Source: Hepsetus odoe (lineage: Eukaryota; Chordata; Actinopteri; Characiformes; Hepsetidae). Taken from it: DNA of 64,000 nt. Below are positions 1 through 12,768 of this stretch, piece after piece. The position numbers and the translations under genes were made by a program. Below the pieces are notes generated by a model, which saw nothing but the letters and a program-made list of their open reading frames with translations, searched no databases and was not told the DNA's origin. Position 1 is the first letter of the stretch, and each line of letters begins with the position of its first letter. The stretch spans positions 21,653,111 to 21,717,110 of the forward strand of contig CM029372.1 in assembly GCA_017165825.1 (NCBI GenBank), written 5' to 3'.

Positions 1-3000
1 TCTTGTCCTCCAGCAGGTTGTCTGTGTGGCTGATGTGCCTTCATGGGCTACTGAGTCTTGCAGCCTTACAGTGGGGAAGGGGAGTGTCTAGCTTTCATAC
101 AGGAAAAGGGGATTTTCTGGCACGATTTCTGCTGCGCACCTGATAAGGCCATTGCTGTCCCCATGAGTAGAAGGGCTCTCAATAAGAGGCTTGTCGTGCC
201 TCGTTTCCAGCCTTTTGGTTCCATTTTGTCGGAAGCAGGTGCAAAATCATTGCCAGTGTCTAAAACTCCCGCCTTTTCATTTCTTGATTGTGTTCTGAAT
301 GACAGTTTCAGCTTCAGAGATCACCCCATCTCTTTTATCAAGTTTTATAAACTTGCCACACTTTGACAAGTTTGACAAGTTGGGTTACGCTTTTGCCCGC
401 CATGAGGAAAATGTGTGATTTAGACTACACAGTGACACAAATAGCTCCAAAAGTCACAGGGATGGACTAAGGGGAAGACACACATGCTTAAAGTTAATCA
501 AAAAAGAGAAGATTCCTTGCAGGAAGTTTTACTCTCAAGGGGTTCTTTTATGAGAAATGCACAGTTTATGTCAACTCTTCACACACTTCTCTTTGACAGT
601 CTAGCTAGCTTTGAATTAAGAAGCAATCTTGCGCCGTTTATTTTTAACTACAGATTCACAATAAGCTCCCTGTACGTTTATGTTTTGACACATTGTTATG
701 GCATTTTTTATTTTTTTTTTTTTAATCTGGTGTACCATAAACTTTAATTGATATGCGGGCATGGACATGATAAAGTGATCCCCGCACTGGAATCACAGAG
801 GAACAGGAGTGGGGGGCAGAAGGATCAAATCCAGACAAGAGAATTGAGCCAGCCGACAGTGAGGGAGTCTGTGTGGGAATGAAAATGCTTAATTTTCTGA
901 AAGCTCAGGGAAGGAAAAGGCTCTAGGAGATGAGTGTGTCTTTTTCTATTAGGCTCTCCGTTGGCTGCATGGGCTGCCTGGGTCATGATGAATTTGGAGG
1001 CAGGTGTCTGGCCCGTCACGCAGCTTTGGCCTGCACACAGGTGGCCAGTTTACAGTGGGCTGTCCAGAGCTACAGCTGCATGGACCTCGGCTGCCTCATT
1101 TACCCAGGAGCCAGCCTCCCATTACCCAGGATCATGACTCATTTAGACAGAGCTGGCGTTCAGGAGGTGGCTTGACTGACTGTCAGTTAAATTCTCAGAA
1201 GACCCCTTTCTTACCTCTGGACTTGAACACAAAGATCTTTTTTTCTTTTTCGGGAAAGATATTGCTTTAAACTTAAATAATAGAGAGGCTAAAGGCTATG
1301 AAGTTCAGCTTCACACCTGATTAATTGGTTTTTGTGAGAAGTTGCAGAGCTGTTTTCTCCCCATGGGGTGAAGGGTGTTGAACTGTGAACAGGCTCTTCT
1401 GGAGCTGTGACTGGCATCAGAATGCTCTGTAATGAGCTCGTGGGCTGGGCGAATAAGTCATCTTAATGAATCCGGGGTGTCTGATTGATGTAATATATAA
1501 TAGAAGTGATGCATGAGGCCTGCGGAATGACCAGTGCCGGGCTGCTCTTAGCAGAGATCCATGGTATGATTCAAGGCCTGCAATTAATATTAGCAGGGCT
1601 CTTTGAGACTCAATTTGTTGAGCTGAAACTCTGTCGTAGCTTTGCTGTTCTGTCCATTTAAAGCTTCTGAAATTGCTATAAAAAAAATCTGCTTCAGAGT
1701 GACAACATTTAATCGTCTTCTTGAAATATACATAACCCTGGCATATATTATATCCATTTATACTGTAGACCTATATTCCGTATGATTCAGAGACTCATCA
1801 CCGGCTAGGCCCACACGCAGACGTACTGCCAAATGCCAAGATGCATCAAACTGCCCATTTACCCTAAGCACTCTTAAGGCATCAGTTTAACCATCCGTCT
1901 CATCAGCTTTCTGTAAAATAGTAGTACGTTTTGAAACACGGTGACCTAAACCTTTTGGACCGATAAGGTAGTGAATCTTGACATTGGCACAATTTTGGCT
2001 GCCGAATGAGGTTGACATGCTTTCCAGGCCTGTCCGCCACCCAAATCTATCAATATTTATTTGGCAGGTGGGTCCCAGCCCTAATCCAATTGTCGGAATA
2101 TTGCTCTCGTCTGGTATCCTCCCCATCCCCATCTCCTGCTTCTCCTTCACAGATACGTTTTTCATTGCACACTAAACCATTGCTGAGAAAACATACAGCT
2201 TGCAAGAATTTTGCCTTGAGCCATCACACAGCTAAAAGTGACCAACAGAATTAGCTGCTAGTGCCACTGAATGAGACTTGTTTGTTTTTTGTTTTTTTTT
2301 TTACGTGGGCGCATGTCGACGTTCATAATTTGTGGGATGTTTTGCTTGTAGTGCTTATGAACACAGTGGGGGAAAAAAGAATAATATAATATAATTTCCA
2401 TGATGCATCACTTTCCTCTTTCACCTACAAACCACTGCCTGGGGAGAGAATATTAAGGTAATTAAAAAGGAGAATGCATGCAGTAACTATTAAGCATGTC
2501 CAGAAAGATGTTGAAGGAAGCATTATGTGTTATTATAAGGATTGCAGTATATTTTGTTTCTCGGAAACTCTTTGTAAAGCATGTGTTTAAAATGTCAAAA
2601 ATTGAATAGAAACTGCTGTCATATCTTCTCATATACAGCCAGCCTGCAGCTCTGTCGGAGTTATAGCAACATTGTTATCATAGTTTTGCCGGATGCAGGG
2701 ACGAGCACCCTGGAAGTGGCTCGGTAGCTGGACCACTGAAGCTGAGATCACTTCCACCCCACAAATCGCATCTCTTTAGCACACTGGCAAAAATGAAACG
2801 AACCTCCATGAAAAACTCCTCTGCTGTGAGGGTGTCCACGATGCCAAAGCTACCAGTGTTCCCCTCCTCTGTCACTCCCACACAACAAACAGGCTTGAGC
2901 TTCCCAGTTAAAGCATCACTCTCACCGAAGGCTAGTGGTTCTTGGATTAGCAGCATGTTTTATATGATTCAGACTTCTTGTGTCATTTTATACACAATGG

Positions 3001-4630
3001 TGTGTATTAATGTATATATATTTTTTTTCCCATATATGCCCATTCTTTGGAATTGTTGCTGTTTTAGCTTTATTTTAAGGGCTACAGTTTTTTGGGGTTT
3101 GTTTTTTTTTTGTTTGTTTCTGAATATTAATCAGAAAACGTGTATGTAATGAGTGAATTTGCGAGTACTTGACTTGTTTAGGCCACCCCTTGGTGCAGTA
3201 AATCCCTTATGACCCATTGGTTAAGGGATGCGTTTTGCTCATCTTTAATGCAGTCAAAACATCCCCCCTCCTTCTTTTTCTCATAAACATTTGAAAATGG
3301 CTAAAAAAAAAAGGTTGATTTATATCTTTATTTTAAATAAAAAACACAGTTTTTCTTTTTTTCACAAAAGTGCTGCTGTAGCACTAATGCACTGCGGTAA
3401 TAACGGCCAGAACTCATTGTAGTACGCACTCATTTGTTGCAGCCTAAAGCCAAATTACCGTTCAGATGCACTCATAGGATGAGCAAGAAAAAACATCATT
3501 GTATAAATAGGGAGCAGAGGAGCAGATATTGTCTCTAAGGGTGAAATAAATTAAATAAGAGCACAGACTGGCTTTCACTCATTCTCCAGGAGGGAAGAGA
3601 AATAATTTGATTCTGCCTGGAAAACATTTAACCTGCTTTTATCACGGCGGAGCCCCTGTGGAGAGAGCATAAAAACAGTGTGTACCTAAAAGGGTGAGAG
3701 TCTCTAGGTTTTTATTATCAAAATTAGCCTGCTGTCAACACCAGTCTGCAACATCGGCTTACTCTAGTAAACATTTGCGTTGTTTATCATATATGACCCA
3801 CCAACAACCCTGACTGAATCTAATTTTGCTCATGCTCCAGTTTTTAATGCCGTATTCATTTGAAAGGAACCAAGAAAAATGGGAAACGAATGGCTAATAT
3901 ATCGATTCATTTACTTTACTGAGCCAATTTGCATCTAAAAGAGTCATCAGTTTTGTTCTCTGTTTTAAGGAGCCTTGTGTTTCTGAATGAGCTCTAATAA
4001 TAGGTTACAATAATTTATTAACCTTTTTGTGTTCTTCTCTGCTTTAAATGCATCATTAAATCAATAATGTCCTGATATGCAATTGCCTTTCAGCAATTAT
4101 TGGGCGTGTGTGAAATGGCTCTGTGTATTAAGACAGGAATGGTCATGCTCAGCTGAAACAGCAGCCGTCTCATTTATTTCCATAATTTCATGAAACCTCT
4201 TTAAAATATTAGGGCTGAAAAGATCAGAATGTTGCCTCCTGAAATATTTGTGTAGTCACGCCTGTTTGTTTACTTAGTGAAAATCAGTCTGACAGCTTTT
4301 TGTGCAAGAAAGTAATCTGTAGCCTCTTAAGATGCTAAAAAAATTAGTTTTTTCTGAGAAGGACATTTCATTTCAAAGGCCTGTTTGCCTCTAGTAACCT
4401 GTGATCCTTTTGTGAAGCTGCACACACATCAACAAAATTCCAAATGAGACATCCTTGGCTTCTCCACCAACTACATATGATGTGAAGATCACAGTCAAAG
4501 CTAACAGTCCAAAAGGTATCAGGCCTTTAGAATTCTTTTTTTTTTCTTTCTGTTTCTCACAAGTGAAGAGGTAAAGCTGCGAGAGTAAATAATAACATTC
4601 GAAACAAAGTTCAATTCACGCTTGTCCATG
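1..4630. other. 5' flanking sequence without a supported gene
   Basis: This stretch is mostly unique, AT-rich sequence with short homopolymer runs (T-runs near 710, 2290 and 3100). I see no convincing exon with splice sites on the + strand. The blocks at about 1380-1700 and 3880-4240 are repeat-free and rich in TAAT-type motifs. They look like non-coding regulatory sequence, but this was not tested by alignment. The one ORF that looks unlike background is on the minus strand at 2678-2956 and is listed separately. It is either intergenic or the intron of a longer upstream transcript; the window does not decide. Confidence 0.5.
2678..2956 (-). other. minus-strand ORF of uncertain nature, 92 codons
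   Basis: An open frame of 92 codons on the minus strand starts with ATG at 2956 and ends at TGA at 2678-2680. Its composition looks more protein-like than its neighbours: mixed charged and hydrophobic residues, few repeats, and motifs such as TEEGNTGSFG and LWGGSDLSFSG. There is no clear promoter, poly(A) signal or strong splice-site pair around it. An AG just inside the frame could act as an acceptor, but the sequence upstream of it is not pyrimidine-rich. It could be a fragment of a processed pseudogene, a gag-like piece of a retroelement, an exon of a minus-strand gene, or chance. I do not recognise a family. Confidence 0.2.
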
Positions 4631-4639
4631 TTCCGTATA

Positions 4640-5060
4640 CGTGTAACCCTCATGACTGGTGCAGGAGAATTCTCGCACAGTTTAAAAAACCGGGCTGGAA
4701 GCAGGACAGGAAAAATACTGATGTCTTTGAACTTTGGTGTTGGTGAAGTTTAACATGGACTACAAAAAGAAAACAAGCAGATACTTGGCCAAGGCAAGCT
4801 TCACCTCTCACTTCAAACCCAGATAACCAAAATGCAAACCTGTTTTTGGACATATCAGAATGATTTATGGAAAACAATTACACTCGGAAGAGTTAAAGGT
4901 AAAAGAGAAAGAGACCAGCCAGCAACAAGATGGATGGAGGGAATCAAATGAGCCATGGACCATATAGAAGCCAGAAGATGGGATGTTTTGGAGAAATGCA
5001 ATCCATATGTTCACCAGGAGATGGAAATCAAAGAAAAGGTTCAGCCAAAAAATAAATAAA
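4640..5060 (+). repeat. possible LINE (non-LTR retrotransposon) 3' coding scrap
   Basis: Read in shifting + strand frames, this block gives fragments resembling the C-terminal tail of RTE/BovB-type reverse transcriptases. A phrase near 4875-4990 reads GRVKGKRERDQPATRWMEGIK, interrupted further on by a stop. In that family a basic, Gly/Arg-rich stretch followed by R-W-x-D/E-G-I is typical. Several frame changes and stops show it is dead. The assignment rests on one recognisable phrase, so the clade is uncertain. Confidence 0.4.
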
Positions 5061-5389
5061 AAACCGAACATACAGTTTTCCGCTTACCACAGATGTAGTT
5101 AATCAGTTAGAAATGTTTTGGGGTCAAACGTTCTACATAAGGCTGTTTTTGACAAAGCAGTTGTAACAGGCGTTCTCCTTTATTTTTGGTCATTGTCATT
5201 AAAAGCTACATTTAAATCAGCACTTTTACTTCTGAGGTGGTTTATAAAAATAGAGCCTGTTGTCTTTAAAGGCTGCCCTCAAAGCTGTTTTGCTGTATGA
5301 GTTCATGTTCATTTCCTGCTTCTCATTGGGTCTTATTATTTCTGGTCTCCAACTTATTAAACCAATGAACGAGAGACATTGCGTTCTAG

Positions 5390-5532
5390 TGGGGCAGCAC
5401 AGTGGTGCAATGGGTAGCGCTGTCGCCTCACAGCGAGAAGGTCTTGGGTTTGATTCCCAGACGGGACAATCCGGGTCTTTTCATGGTGGAGTGGTGTAGG
5501 TGCGAGTGTGTGTGTGTGTGTGTGTGTATGTG
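5390..5532 (+). repeat. tRNA-derived SINE (family C), 5' part, with GT tail
   Basis: The block opens with a tRNA-like head: a box A-like GTGGTGCAATGGGTAGCGC, then CCTCACAGC, then a box B-like GGGTTTGATTCCCAG near 5446-5460. It continues for about 50 bases and runs into a short (GT)n tract at about 5503-5528. The same head occurs at 46855, where the element is much longer, so this copy is truncated. It is not a tRNA gene: no cloverleaf with acceptor stem and anticodon arm can be drawn. Confidence 0.7.
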
Positions 5533-5539
5533 TTAATAG

Positions 5540-8500
5540 TTACAGTCTATAAATTTCTATCTGGAACAACTGGACATTTTGAAAAACTCCTTACTATCTG
5601 CTAATAGTACATGCATCATCTATATATATTTTATGCTTTTCCCCAAATAGCTTTAATTGAAGTATGAAGCAAGCAAGACCAAAAGGCCTTTTAAGATAAT
5701 GACACGCTAATATTGAATTAAGGCCTCTTTAAATGGATGCTTGTGAGCTCAAGACCAGAATGTGCATAAAGCAGTTATAGTTGCTCGAAAGGTGAAGGTT
5801 TTCTTGGTTAAGCTTTCGACTCTTGGATGTAGATGTAGAAAAAAAAAAGGTTCATATGCAGGTGACTAAACTTTCTTGGGGAGCTTTTATTCAAACATTA
5901 GATTAGTCAAGAAACTGCAGAATTGGAAATGTGGGGAGGAGAGAGCAAGAAATGACTATTCCGATGGATATATCAGTCCTTCATTAAGCCAATCAATAAC
6001 TAGAGGGCTTAAGTGGCAACTATCAAGCCAGTCCTCCAATTTTATGCTGTTCTATATAGATAAAAATGATACAAACAGTAATACTTTCAAGCACGAAAGC
6101 TGCTGCACAGATATGGCCTGCCTTATTGGCAGCGTCCTGGTTCAGCGGCAGGTAATCGACTCTAGGGAATAAACCGTACGCATTTACTGCTAAATATACC
6201 AGTGTTCTTGAAGTTCATAATGCACTCAGCGCATAGTCATGTACCTTTTTATAGGTAAAGCAATGTGATACTGAATTGAGTGACTGGAAATAATTCTGCA
6301 AAGGGATTCATTACACTGATGTATAGAGTGGGCGCCAAGTTATAGGACAGATCGGTCAGTTACCCTCAGACTTCACAGGATACAGAGGGCTTAAGTAGAC
6401 TTCTCGTTTGTAAGGGTGTGAACTTGCCTGAGGATGTGCTGCATGTTCATCAGATCAACATGAAAAATGACTTAATGAACTCCAAAATGTTATTTTCAGC
6501 TCCTAGACCAAAAACAATGCCTTTCAAATGCTAAGGCCACAAAGTAATGTTTTAGTGTGCTTAATGTGGCTGCTGTAAAGATTCTGGAAAGTAAAGTATG
6601 TCCTCCTGCCTATCCCAGATAAATTATCACTGCTTTTAAACATAACCCCTCTCCTCCCACCAAAAAAGTAGGAAGAAGCAGCGTAACTGGTTTTATTCAA
6701 CTCAGCTATTTTTAACAATTCAATCCAAAACAAAGTAAACAGGTTAAAGGAACAACAGTACTTTATATAAAGGCAAACTACATCACCACATGATATTCTG
6801 TCCTGTAAACAGCTGCAACTCAGAAAGTGAGGTCAAAGATTTGCACCGTCGTAATGTAAAATCTGAATATTTCACCACAGTTAGAGGCCATCGTGTAGAC
6901 TTAAATAGTAACTGTGGAGACTTGCAGGTCTGATCTCTACTCTAGAGCGCAGGGCAGTGACCTGTTAACGAGGTCAGAGATAAACATCACAGCTGCAGCA
7001 TTCCTCAGGTTCCTCCTGCCCAGTCAGTGGCGTTTTGTGCAGTTGACGTAGTGTCAATCCATCGTTCAGTGTTTTCCTCCATCACCTTCCTGCCTTCAGG
7101 TGACGGTGAATGGATAAGGTGTTATTTGAGATGGAGGAGACACATGAGAGGTTTTTCCGTCTGGCCCTGGTCTGAGCAGAGACCCAGCTGGGCCACCCCG
7201 CTTGGCCCGTGGGTGCGTCGCCATAAACGCAGGGGCGTTAAAGATCATCTCATACCCCTGCAGGATTAATCTCTCCCCCTCTGAAATCCTCCCCCTCTCC
7301 GCCTGTCATGTCTTCCACTTCCAGCTGACCTCTTCCACTTCAGCGGCCTAAACTGTTTGGATAGGCGTTTCTTTTCTTATCTGTCTTTAAATCTTTTGCT
7401 GTGTAGATGCTGAGGGGGCCATAAATTCTCCTCCAGAAGAGGCACAAGGCTCAAGTGTTGTTCAAAAGCTCCCTTTGATTTCCACACTGCAGCAGAGCAA
7501 CACAACACTTGTTACTAGCAGAGTCACCCTACACTCCAAATTCGATCTGAGTCGATAAGATTCACTATACTGGGTTCACAATTTGATACCCACCTAATTG
7601 TTTTTAACAGCATTTCAATTAAAAACAAAGGAACTTTTTTGTGCACTTTGCTGAGGCTACAGCTGGGAGTCAGGAGGAGTGTGGTGCTGGAAAAGTTGGA
7701 TTGGAATATCGATTAGTGCTGGCTGTTTACAAACTAGTGGTTTAGTCAAAAATGTAGTCTTCTGGCTAAAATCCATGTTCATTTTTGTCATATTACAGTC
7801 ATTTAATCATGCAGATTTTAGTCAAATAAGGTTTGCACATTAAGATAACATTCAGTTTGAAGGGTAGAGGGGGATAGTGGCAGCACTACCAGAACAGTGC
7901 GACGTATCTACAATCTCATCAGTAAAACATTTGAATATATTTTAAGGTTTTTATTTTGAAAAGTGTTTTGTTGAGAAAAAAAACGTTGACAAGCTATTTT
8001 CAGTACAGTTTTCAAGCTGAATTAACCCTGGTTCAAACAATGCATCATAACGTCTGTTCTTCACAGTGTTTTATCACATCTCCACATCACCGCCCTGGAG
8101 TGCTCAGACACAACACAACCAGATCTAAATTTCCCATGACCGTGTAGGCCATCATTACCAAGATCAAACATCTCTATAATGTGGTCCATCTCCACGACAT
8201 GAACTTTTTCACTGTAACCCGCAAACAGAAGAACCAAAAATCAGTTCTGCTTGCAAATAAGTAAATGAAAATTGATACTTTATTCTGAACAACAAGCAGA
8301 ACTGGCTCTACAGTTACATTAAAAGAAGATAAAGCCATCCTTTCTTCTTCTCAAGCTCTCTGGTTTGGCCCTCACACTTCCATTATTTAGGAGGGATTTC
8401 TTTTTTTTTTTTAAACTATGCAGCCATTTACAGTTTACAGTCCTTTCCTGTTGCTGATGTGACACATCACTCCTGTTCACCCTGCTCCCTCTACTGGTCT

Positions 8501-8680
8501 TTAACTTAATCTTTCCAGCTCACTGTGCCTGTAGTGAGATACACACAGAATCCTCCAACACGATCAAGCTTTTTACTCTTATTTGGCTCTGCTCCAAATC
8601 ATTGTCCCACAGGAGCCCTTTTGCCATTTATGGTTTAAATCTCAGAAAGCTTTACATGTAGCATGTGCGCCTATATATAT
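5540..8680. other. 5' flank, no gene seen
   Basis: This is unique AT-rich sequence upstream of the first-exon island. It has short A- or T-runs (near 5840 and 8400) and no ORF with supporting splice sites or protein resemblance. The region about 6950-7330 is less AT-rich than its surroundings but contains no exon that I can defend. Confidence 0.5.
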
Positions 8681-8702
8681 AAATACATATAAATATATAT
8701 AT

Positions 8703-8776
8703 AAGTGTGTGTGTGCTTGTGTGTGTGCCTGTCTGTGTGTGTGCTTGTGTGACTGTGCCTGTGTGTGTGTGTGTGG
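8703..8776. repeat. (TG)n microsatellite, interrupted
   Basis: An interrupted TG tract with CTTG, CCTG and CTG breaks covers about 70 bases, directly after a short TATATA run (8670-8702). It abuts the CpG-rich first-exon block. Alternating purine-pyrimidine sequence of this kind can adopt Z-DNA. Short ORFs through it are low-complexity artefacts. Confidence 0.9.
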
Positions 8777-9090
8777 GGCGCGCAGGCTGCTCCTCCTCTG
8801 TCTCCTCCTCTCCAGTCAGTGTGGGTGAGAGTGTGTGCGAGTGTGGATCGGAGCAGCAGCAGGGTGCTGGTGAAGGAGATTCTCAGCGGGAGCTTTGCGG
8901 ACGCTGTGTGGACCATGTTCCTGGTGCAGTATACAGGTAGGGCTCAGCTGGAACTTTCTCCTTCCCGCTTGCAGGGCTGTGAGCTCGGGATCCGCCCGGC
9001 AGAATGAATGAGCCGCGAAGCGCACGCTTCCCGTCCGCGAGCTGCAGCCACAATAAGGAGCCGAGCCGCTCTTCCGCGGCTCCGCGGGAT
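8777..9090 (+). promoter_or_regulatory. CpG-rich promoter / first-exon island
   Basis: CpG dinucleotides are scarce in the surrounding kilobases but frequent here: GGGCGCGC near 8776, CGGGATCCGCCCGG near 8986, CCGCGAAGCGCACGC near 9012, and CCGCGG and CCGCGGG near 9076-9090. GC content is visibly higher than in the flanks. The block contains the candidate first coding exon and its GT donor, so the island straddles the exon 1/intron 1 boundary as many vertebrate promoters do. I see no TATA box at a convincing distance, and the transcription start cannot be placed. Confidence 0.6.
8915..8936 (+). CDS. candidate first coding exon, isoform 1 (partial CDS)
   Basis: ATG at 8915 sits in a fair Kozak context (GACCATGT). 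It is followed by seven codons reading MFLVQYT and a single G, then a donor CAG|GTAGGG with exon end at 8936. The phase-1 end joins in frame to the acceptor at 54591, giving a Gly codon across the junction and the product start MFLVQYTGLNPLPFDP. The exon lies in the CpG-rich block, where a first exon is expected. The frame stays open upstream to an ATG at 8765 inside the TG repeat, but that extension is low-complexity and unlikely to be used. The 5' UTR start is unknown. A phase match alone happens one time in three by chance, so RNA evidence is what would settle it. Confidence 0.5.
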
Positions 9091-9099
9091 GGCAGGCTG

Positions 9100-12000
9100 A
9101 GACAGTCTCTCTGTGCTCTCCATATTTCACCTCCTCATGCCTTCTGCACGGCATTATCCAACATCTGCCCCGCTGCTCCTCAATTGGGACTGCAGGTCAG
9201 CCATTCCTTCCTAAGCAGAGACAGTTTGGTTTTCGAGTACAGCTGTTCAATCCAAATTTCATTTTGATTTTAACATAAAATAAAATGATTAGTGAAGAAG
9301 CCAGCTGAAGCTGTGGAGAAGTGCTGGAGGCAATCCTACAAGCTCTACTCCTGGCTTTCCAATGGAGTACATGTGCATCCCAGCCAAGGCTCTTCAGCAC
9401 AGGTGGATGTACTTTTACCTGCATGTGGTCGTTTCCAAAAATGTCAACAGGCTGGTGTTTTCAAAAAATCTTTAAGAAATGATTTAAGACGTGTTCAGCA
9501 GCCCATAACAGTGTCCACGATGCCTCTTACTTTGAGGAAATGTATTTCCACTGAAGTTATTAAAATATTATTCATATTAATGTATATACTGATTTTTTTA
9601 TGTTAAATTCGGGGCTCGAAGCACAAAAGAAAATGACTTCAACATGGTTGAATAATCAAGTTAAAGTTCAAACAATGTATGATGTTTCCCAGGTCAGTCA
9701 GTAATGTTGAGTGTGCTATTTACCACTTCAGGATCTGTTACACACTCAGCAAACACAAGTCCACATTTCCACTGTAGCAAGATGGTAGCAAAGGCTTTTA
9801 ATGAACTTGCAGTCCTGTCAGCTGAATGTCCTGCAGCTTCTCAGATATGGAAAACTGGCCAATCTGTTATGCACCCCCCCTCCCCCCAATCATAAACAGA
9901 GTGTGGCCTTTCAGAAACCGTACATTTAACACATGGCGCTGTGTTCTGTGTTATGCATCTCTGAAGCAGTTGTAAAGAAAGCCACTGAACAGACTGTTTA
10001 TGAGACATTTGTCAAAGTGCTAACCCTGTTTTCCACACTCTCTCAGCCGTATGTCACGACGACACAGGGCCATGTGTGCCGCCTCTCTTTCCGCTCTTCC
10101 CACCTCGCTGCTAAAGGACCAGCAGAACATTCTCAACATCTGCCTGAATGAGTCGCAGCCGCTGGCTAAATAGGATGAGTGTGATGGGAGGGGCAGTGAC
10201 TACTGCAACTGCCACCGTCGGCCCAATCATGATTCAGAAGTTCCCCTTCACAGTGCCCTGCAACTCCAGCCTGGCACTTCATCTCCCTGCTGTGACACTC
10301 ATAGAAGAAGAGGGGGAAGACGTGTTAGAGCCTCGTATTAACCCGCAGTTTGCAGGGGGTAAGGGGAAACATTTGGAGTGGACCCGAGCACTGCTTTCAC
10401 AAAGGCGTGAATAGATAGTCCCACAGTGTTGCTGTTCTCCAAAGTGAGGCTTCAATTTGGCGAGTTTTTGTGAGGGAGGAATATAGACTGAAAGAAACTC
10501 TCCGAATTGAAATGTAGCTTGCGATTTTCCTGCACACTGCTCGCTGATTGTGGACTGGGAGGTGCCTTTTAAATTGCACATAATACATACTCCTGGTTCT
10601 TTCGCAGGAGAATGTTCATGAATGAGCCAGAGAGAAAAGCGGTTTGAAAAGAGTAAAAATGCATTTCTCGCAGAGAGGACAAAAGGGTTCTTAGGATAAA
10701 ATAGAGGCAGAAATGGGCTTCGGGATTAGGAGTGGATAGTGATACAATCTGGAGAGGGAGGAGGGATCTCTCTGATTTGAAGATGCACTCCTCTGAGTTA
10801 TTGTCCCTTCCAATAATGGAGAGGATTCCATTCAGAAAATTCGGTCCTAGGAAATCTGGCAGGTGATGAAATGAGAAGCAGGAAAAGAAAAACATGTTTA
10901 GAATGTGTTTAGAATACATCTGCTCCTGATTCATTTTAACACTGTTAAATCCAAAGGTGTTTGCTGGGGATTTGGTATGAGAATGAGTCCAGTGTTCGGG
11001 ATTGTGTACTGCTCAGCCTTGTTCATAAGCGCTTTCAGCTGTGCTAGAACCCTATAATTGATTTGTGTGCTTAAAGTGAGAATTTGCACAGAAGTTCTTC
11101 TTACGGTACTTTCTGTGGAAACAAACCTGTTGCTGTGTTATTATAATCTTGGTAGCTAGTCCTGCTGCCGGGGTAAAGCCGTAGCTGCGTTTCTTTGTTA
11201 TCAGTATAAGTTGGCTCCAAGACCTCGGATCACTTTGGGAATTCTCGTGCAGTTTTTATTAAATGATGAATTTCATAGATCTTTAAAATGACTTTTCCCA
11301 ACAGAAAGTTCTTTGAAATAAGTCTTTTTACAACCACTCTCTAGTAATTCCATGAAGGTGTCTGAAGTTATTTGGTGTTACATTTCTATATTATTTTGTG
11401 TCCTTTCAGAAGCAAAACTCAATATGCATGTTGGGTAGGTGAGAAAAGCTTCTTACATTTATCTGCCTGAATGGTTTTCCTTAACTTGCATTTCACCTTG
11501 AGTTAATTGAACAGTTTTAAAGAAGGCTTTGTGTGTAACAAAAAAACATATGTCTGTCGTTGTAGTTTCACCCACACGGCAATGCATTTTATAATAACTG
11601 GCTATTTCTTATTGGCACTGCATTGAAAACATTATTTTCTGCCACTGTTTCTGTCACAGCTGAAGCTGATTGATGCTTTTCATTTCTGTGCTTGGTTTCC
11701 TGTCTTGTCCCCTTTTTCTGCGTGCATATGTGTTGCTATCCGCCCACTCTTGAGTGAAACATTTGGCTCAGTAAGGTTTCTGCCTGTGCTGTAAATCTTA
11801 TTTCATTGCAGCTGCAGTGTTTTGGCTGTAATGAAGTTTTTGCACTCACATTGGTGTCCACCACACGGGCGTTCCTGCAAATCTCGCACATCTGTGGGCT
11901 TTCTGTTGCTTGCTAATTGAAAGCTATAGTACCCAATGCCGAGGGCCGCTGCAACTGATAATTGATACCGCAACAGACGCTGTTCTGTCCCTGATAATGA

Positions 12001-12650
12001 GGAGGCACGCTGCTTTGTGTCTTGCTGGCTAAGGCTTTCTCAGCACTATTTTTACTCTCCGATCCTTCCCTTTTTCCTCCTCTTTTTTTTTTTTTTTTGT
12101 TGGAAGAGACCAGTTAAGCTGGATAATGGGAGAGTAGTTTTATTTTTACTTTTCCACCATTCAGAGGAAATAATACATGTTTCAAATTGAGAACAACAAT
12201 TTGGCAAATGTAGCATATTTTGGGGAAAAGGTTGGTGGTGTTAAGAAAGGGCCTTGTTTACTTCAGGCGCCTTCAGACGGACCAGGCATTCAAGCTTGGC
12301 AAAATGAACGAAGGAGCGCTTCACAGCATAGGCCTACTCATCCATCACAAAAGTTTTCGTTCATCACACTCAAGTCTCCATGGAAATAAACGTGAGAACT
12401 GTCTTAATTGTTTTTAATTGTTATTCTTGTTTTTTCATTCGGCTCTACCGTCTGTCAACCATGCCGGAGCGAAACTGTGTAGTAATGTTGGAGGCCCGTT
12501 CCATCTGCTGAGCTGACATCAGGGAGTTTGCTGTAACACTACCATTTTCTATTTCTCTTCCTTTTAAATTCGCTCTCTATTTATTTTTTTGGATTTTGTG
12601 CAGCCTTTAGTTGTCTGACCTTTGCCAAAACATTTGAGGTTTTTAAAAAG
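9100..12650. other. intronic sequence, no further exon seen
   Basis: Unique sequence follows the CpG island. The segment at about 11780-12010 is repeat-free, balanced in composition and includes several TAATTG/AATTGA motifs, so it is a candidate conserved non-coding block, untested. A T-run lies at about 12084-12100. No ORF here has recognisable protein content. Confidence 0.45.
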
Positions 12651-12664
12651 TAATTGCAGTTTCT

Positions 12665-12740
12665 GACATCTTTCTATCTGTCTTTCTATCTGTCTCTGTC
12701 TTTCTGTTTGTTTGTCTGTCTGTCCATCTATCTATGCTTT
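12665..12740. repeat. degenerate (TCTG/TCTA/TTTC)n tetranucleotide repeat
   Basis: A run of imperfect tetramers (CTAT, CTGT, CTTT and GTTT units) covers about 75 bases and leads towards the TA tract downstream. It is low-complexity and not coding. Confidence 0.85.
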
Positions 12741-12755
12741 TGCATTAACATACTA

Positions 12756-12768
12756 AATATATACACAC

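Noticed and set aside
8765..8914. In-frame extension upstream of the ATG at 8915
   Set aside because: It begins inside the TG microsatellite and encodes biased sequence; the ATG at 8915 has better context.
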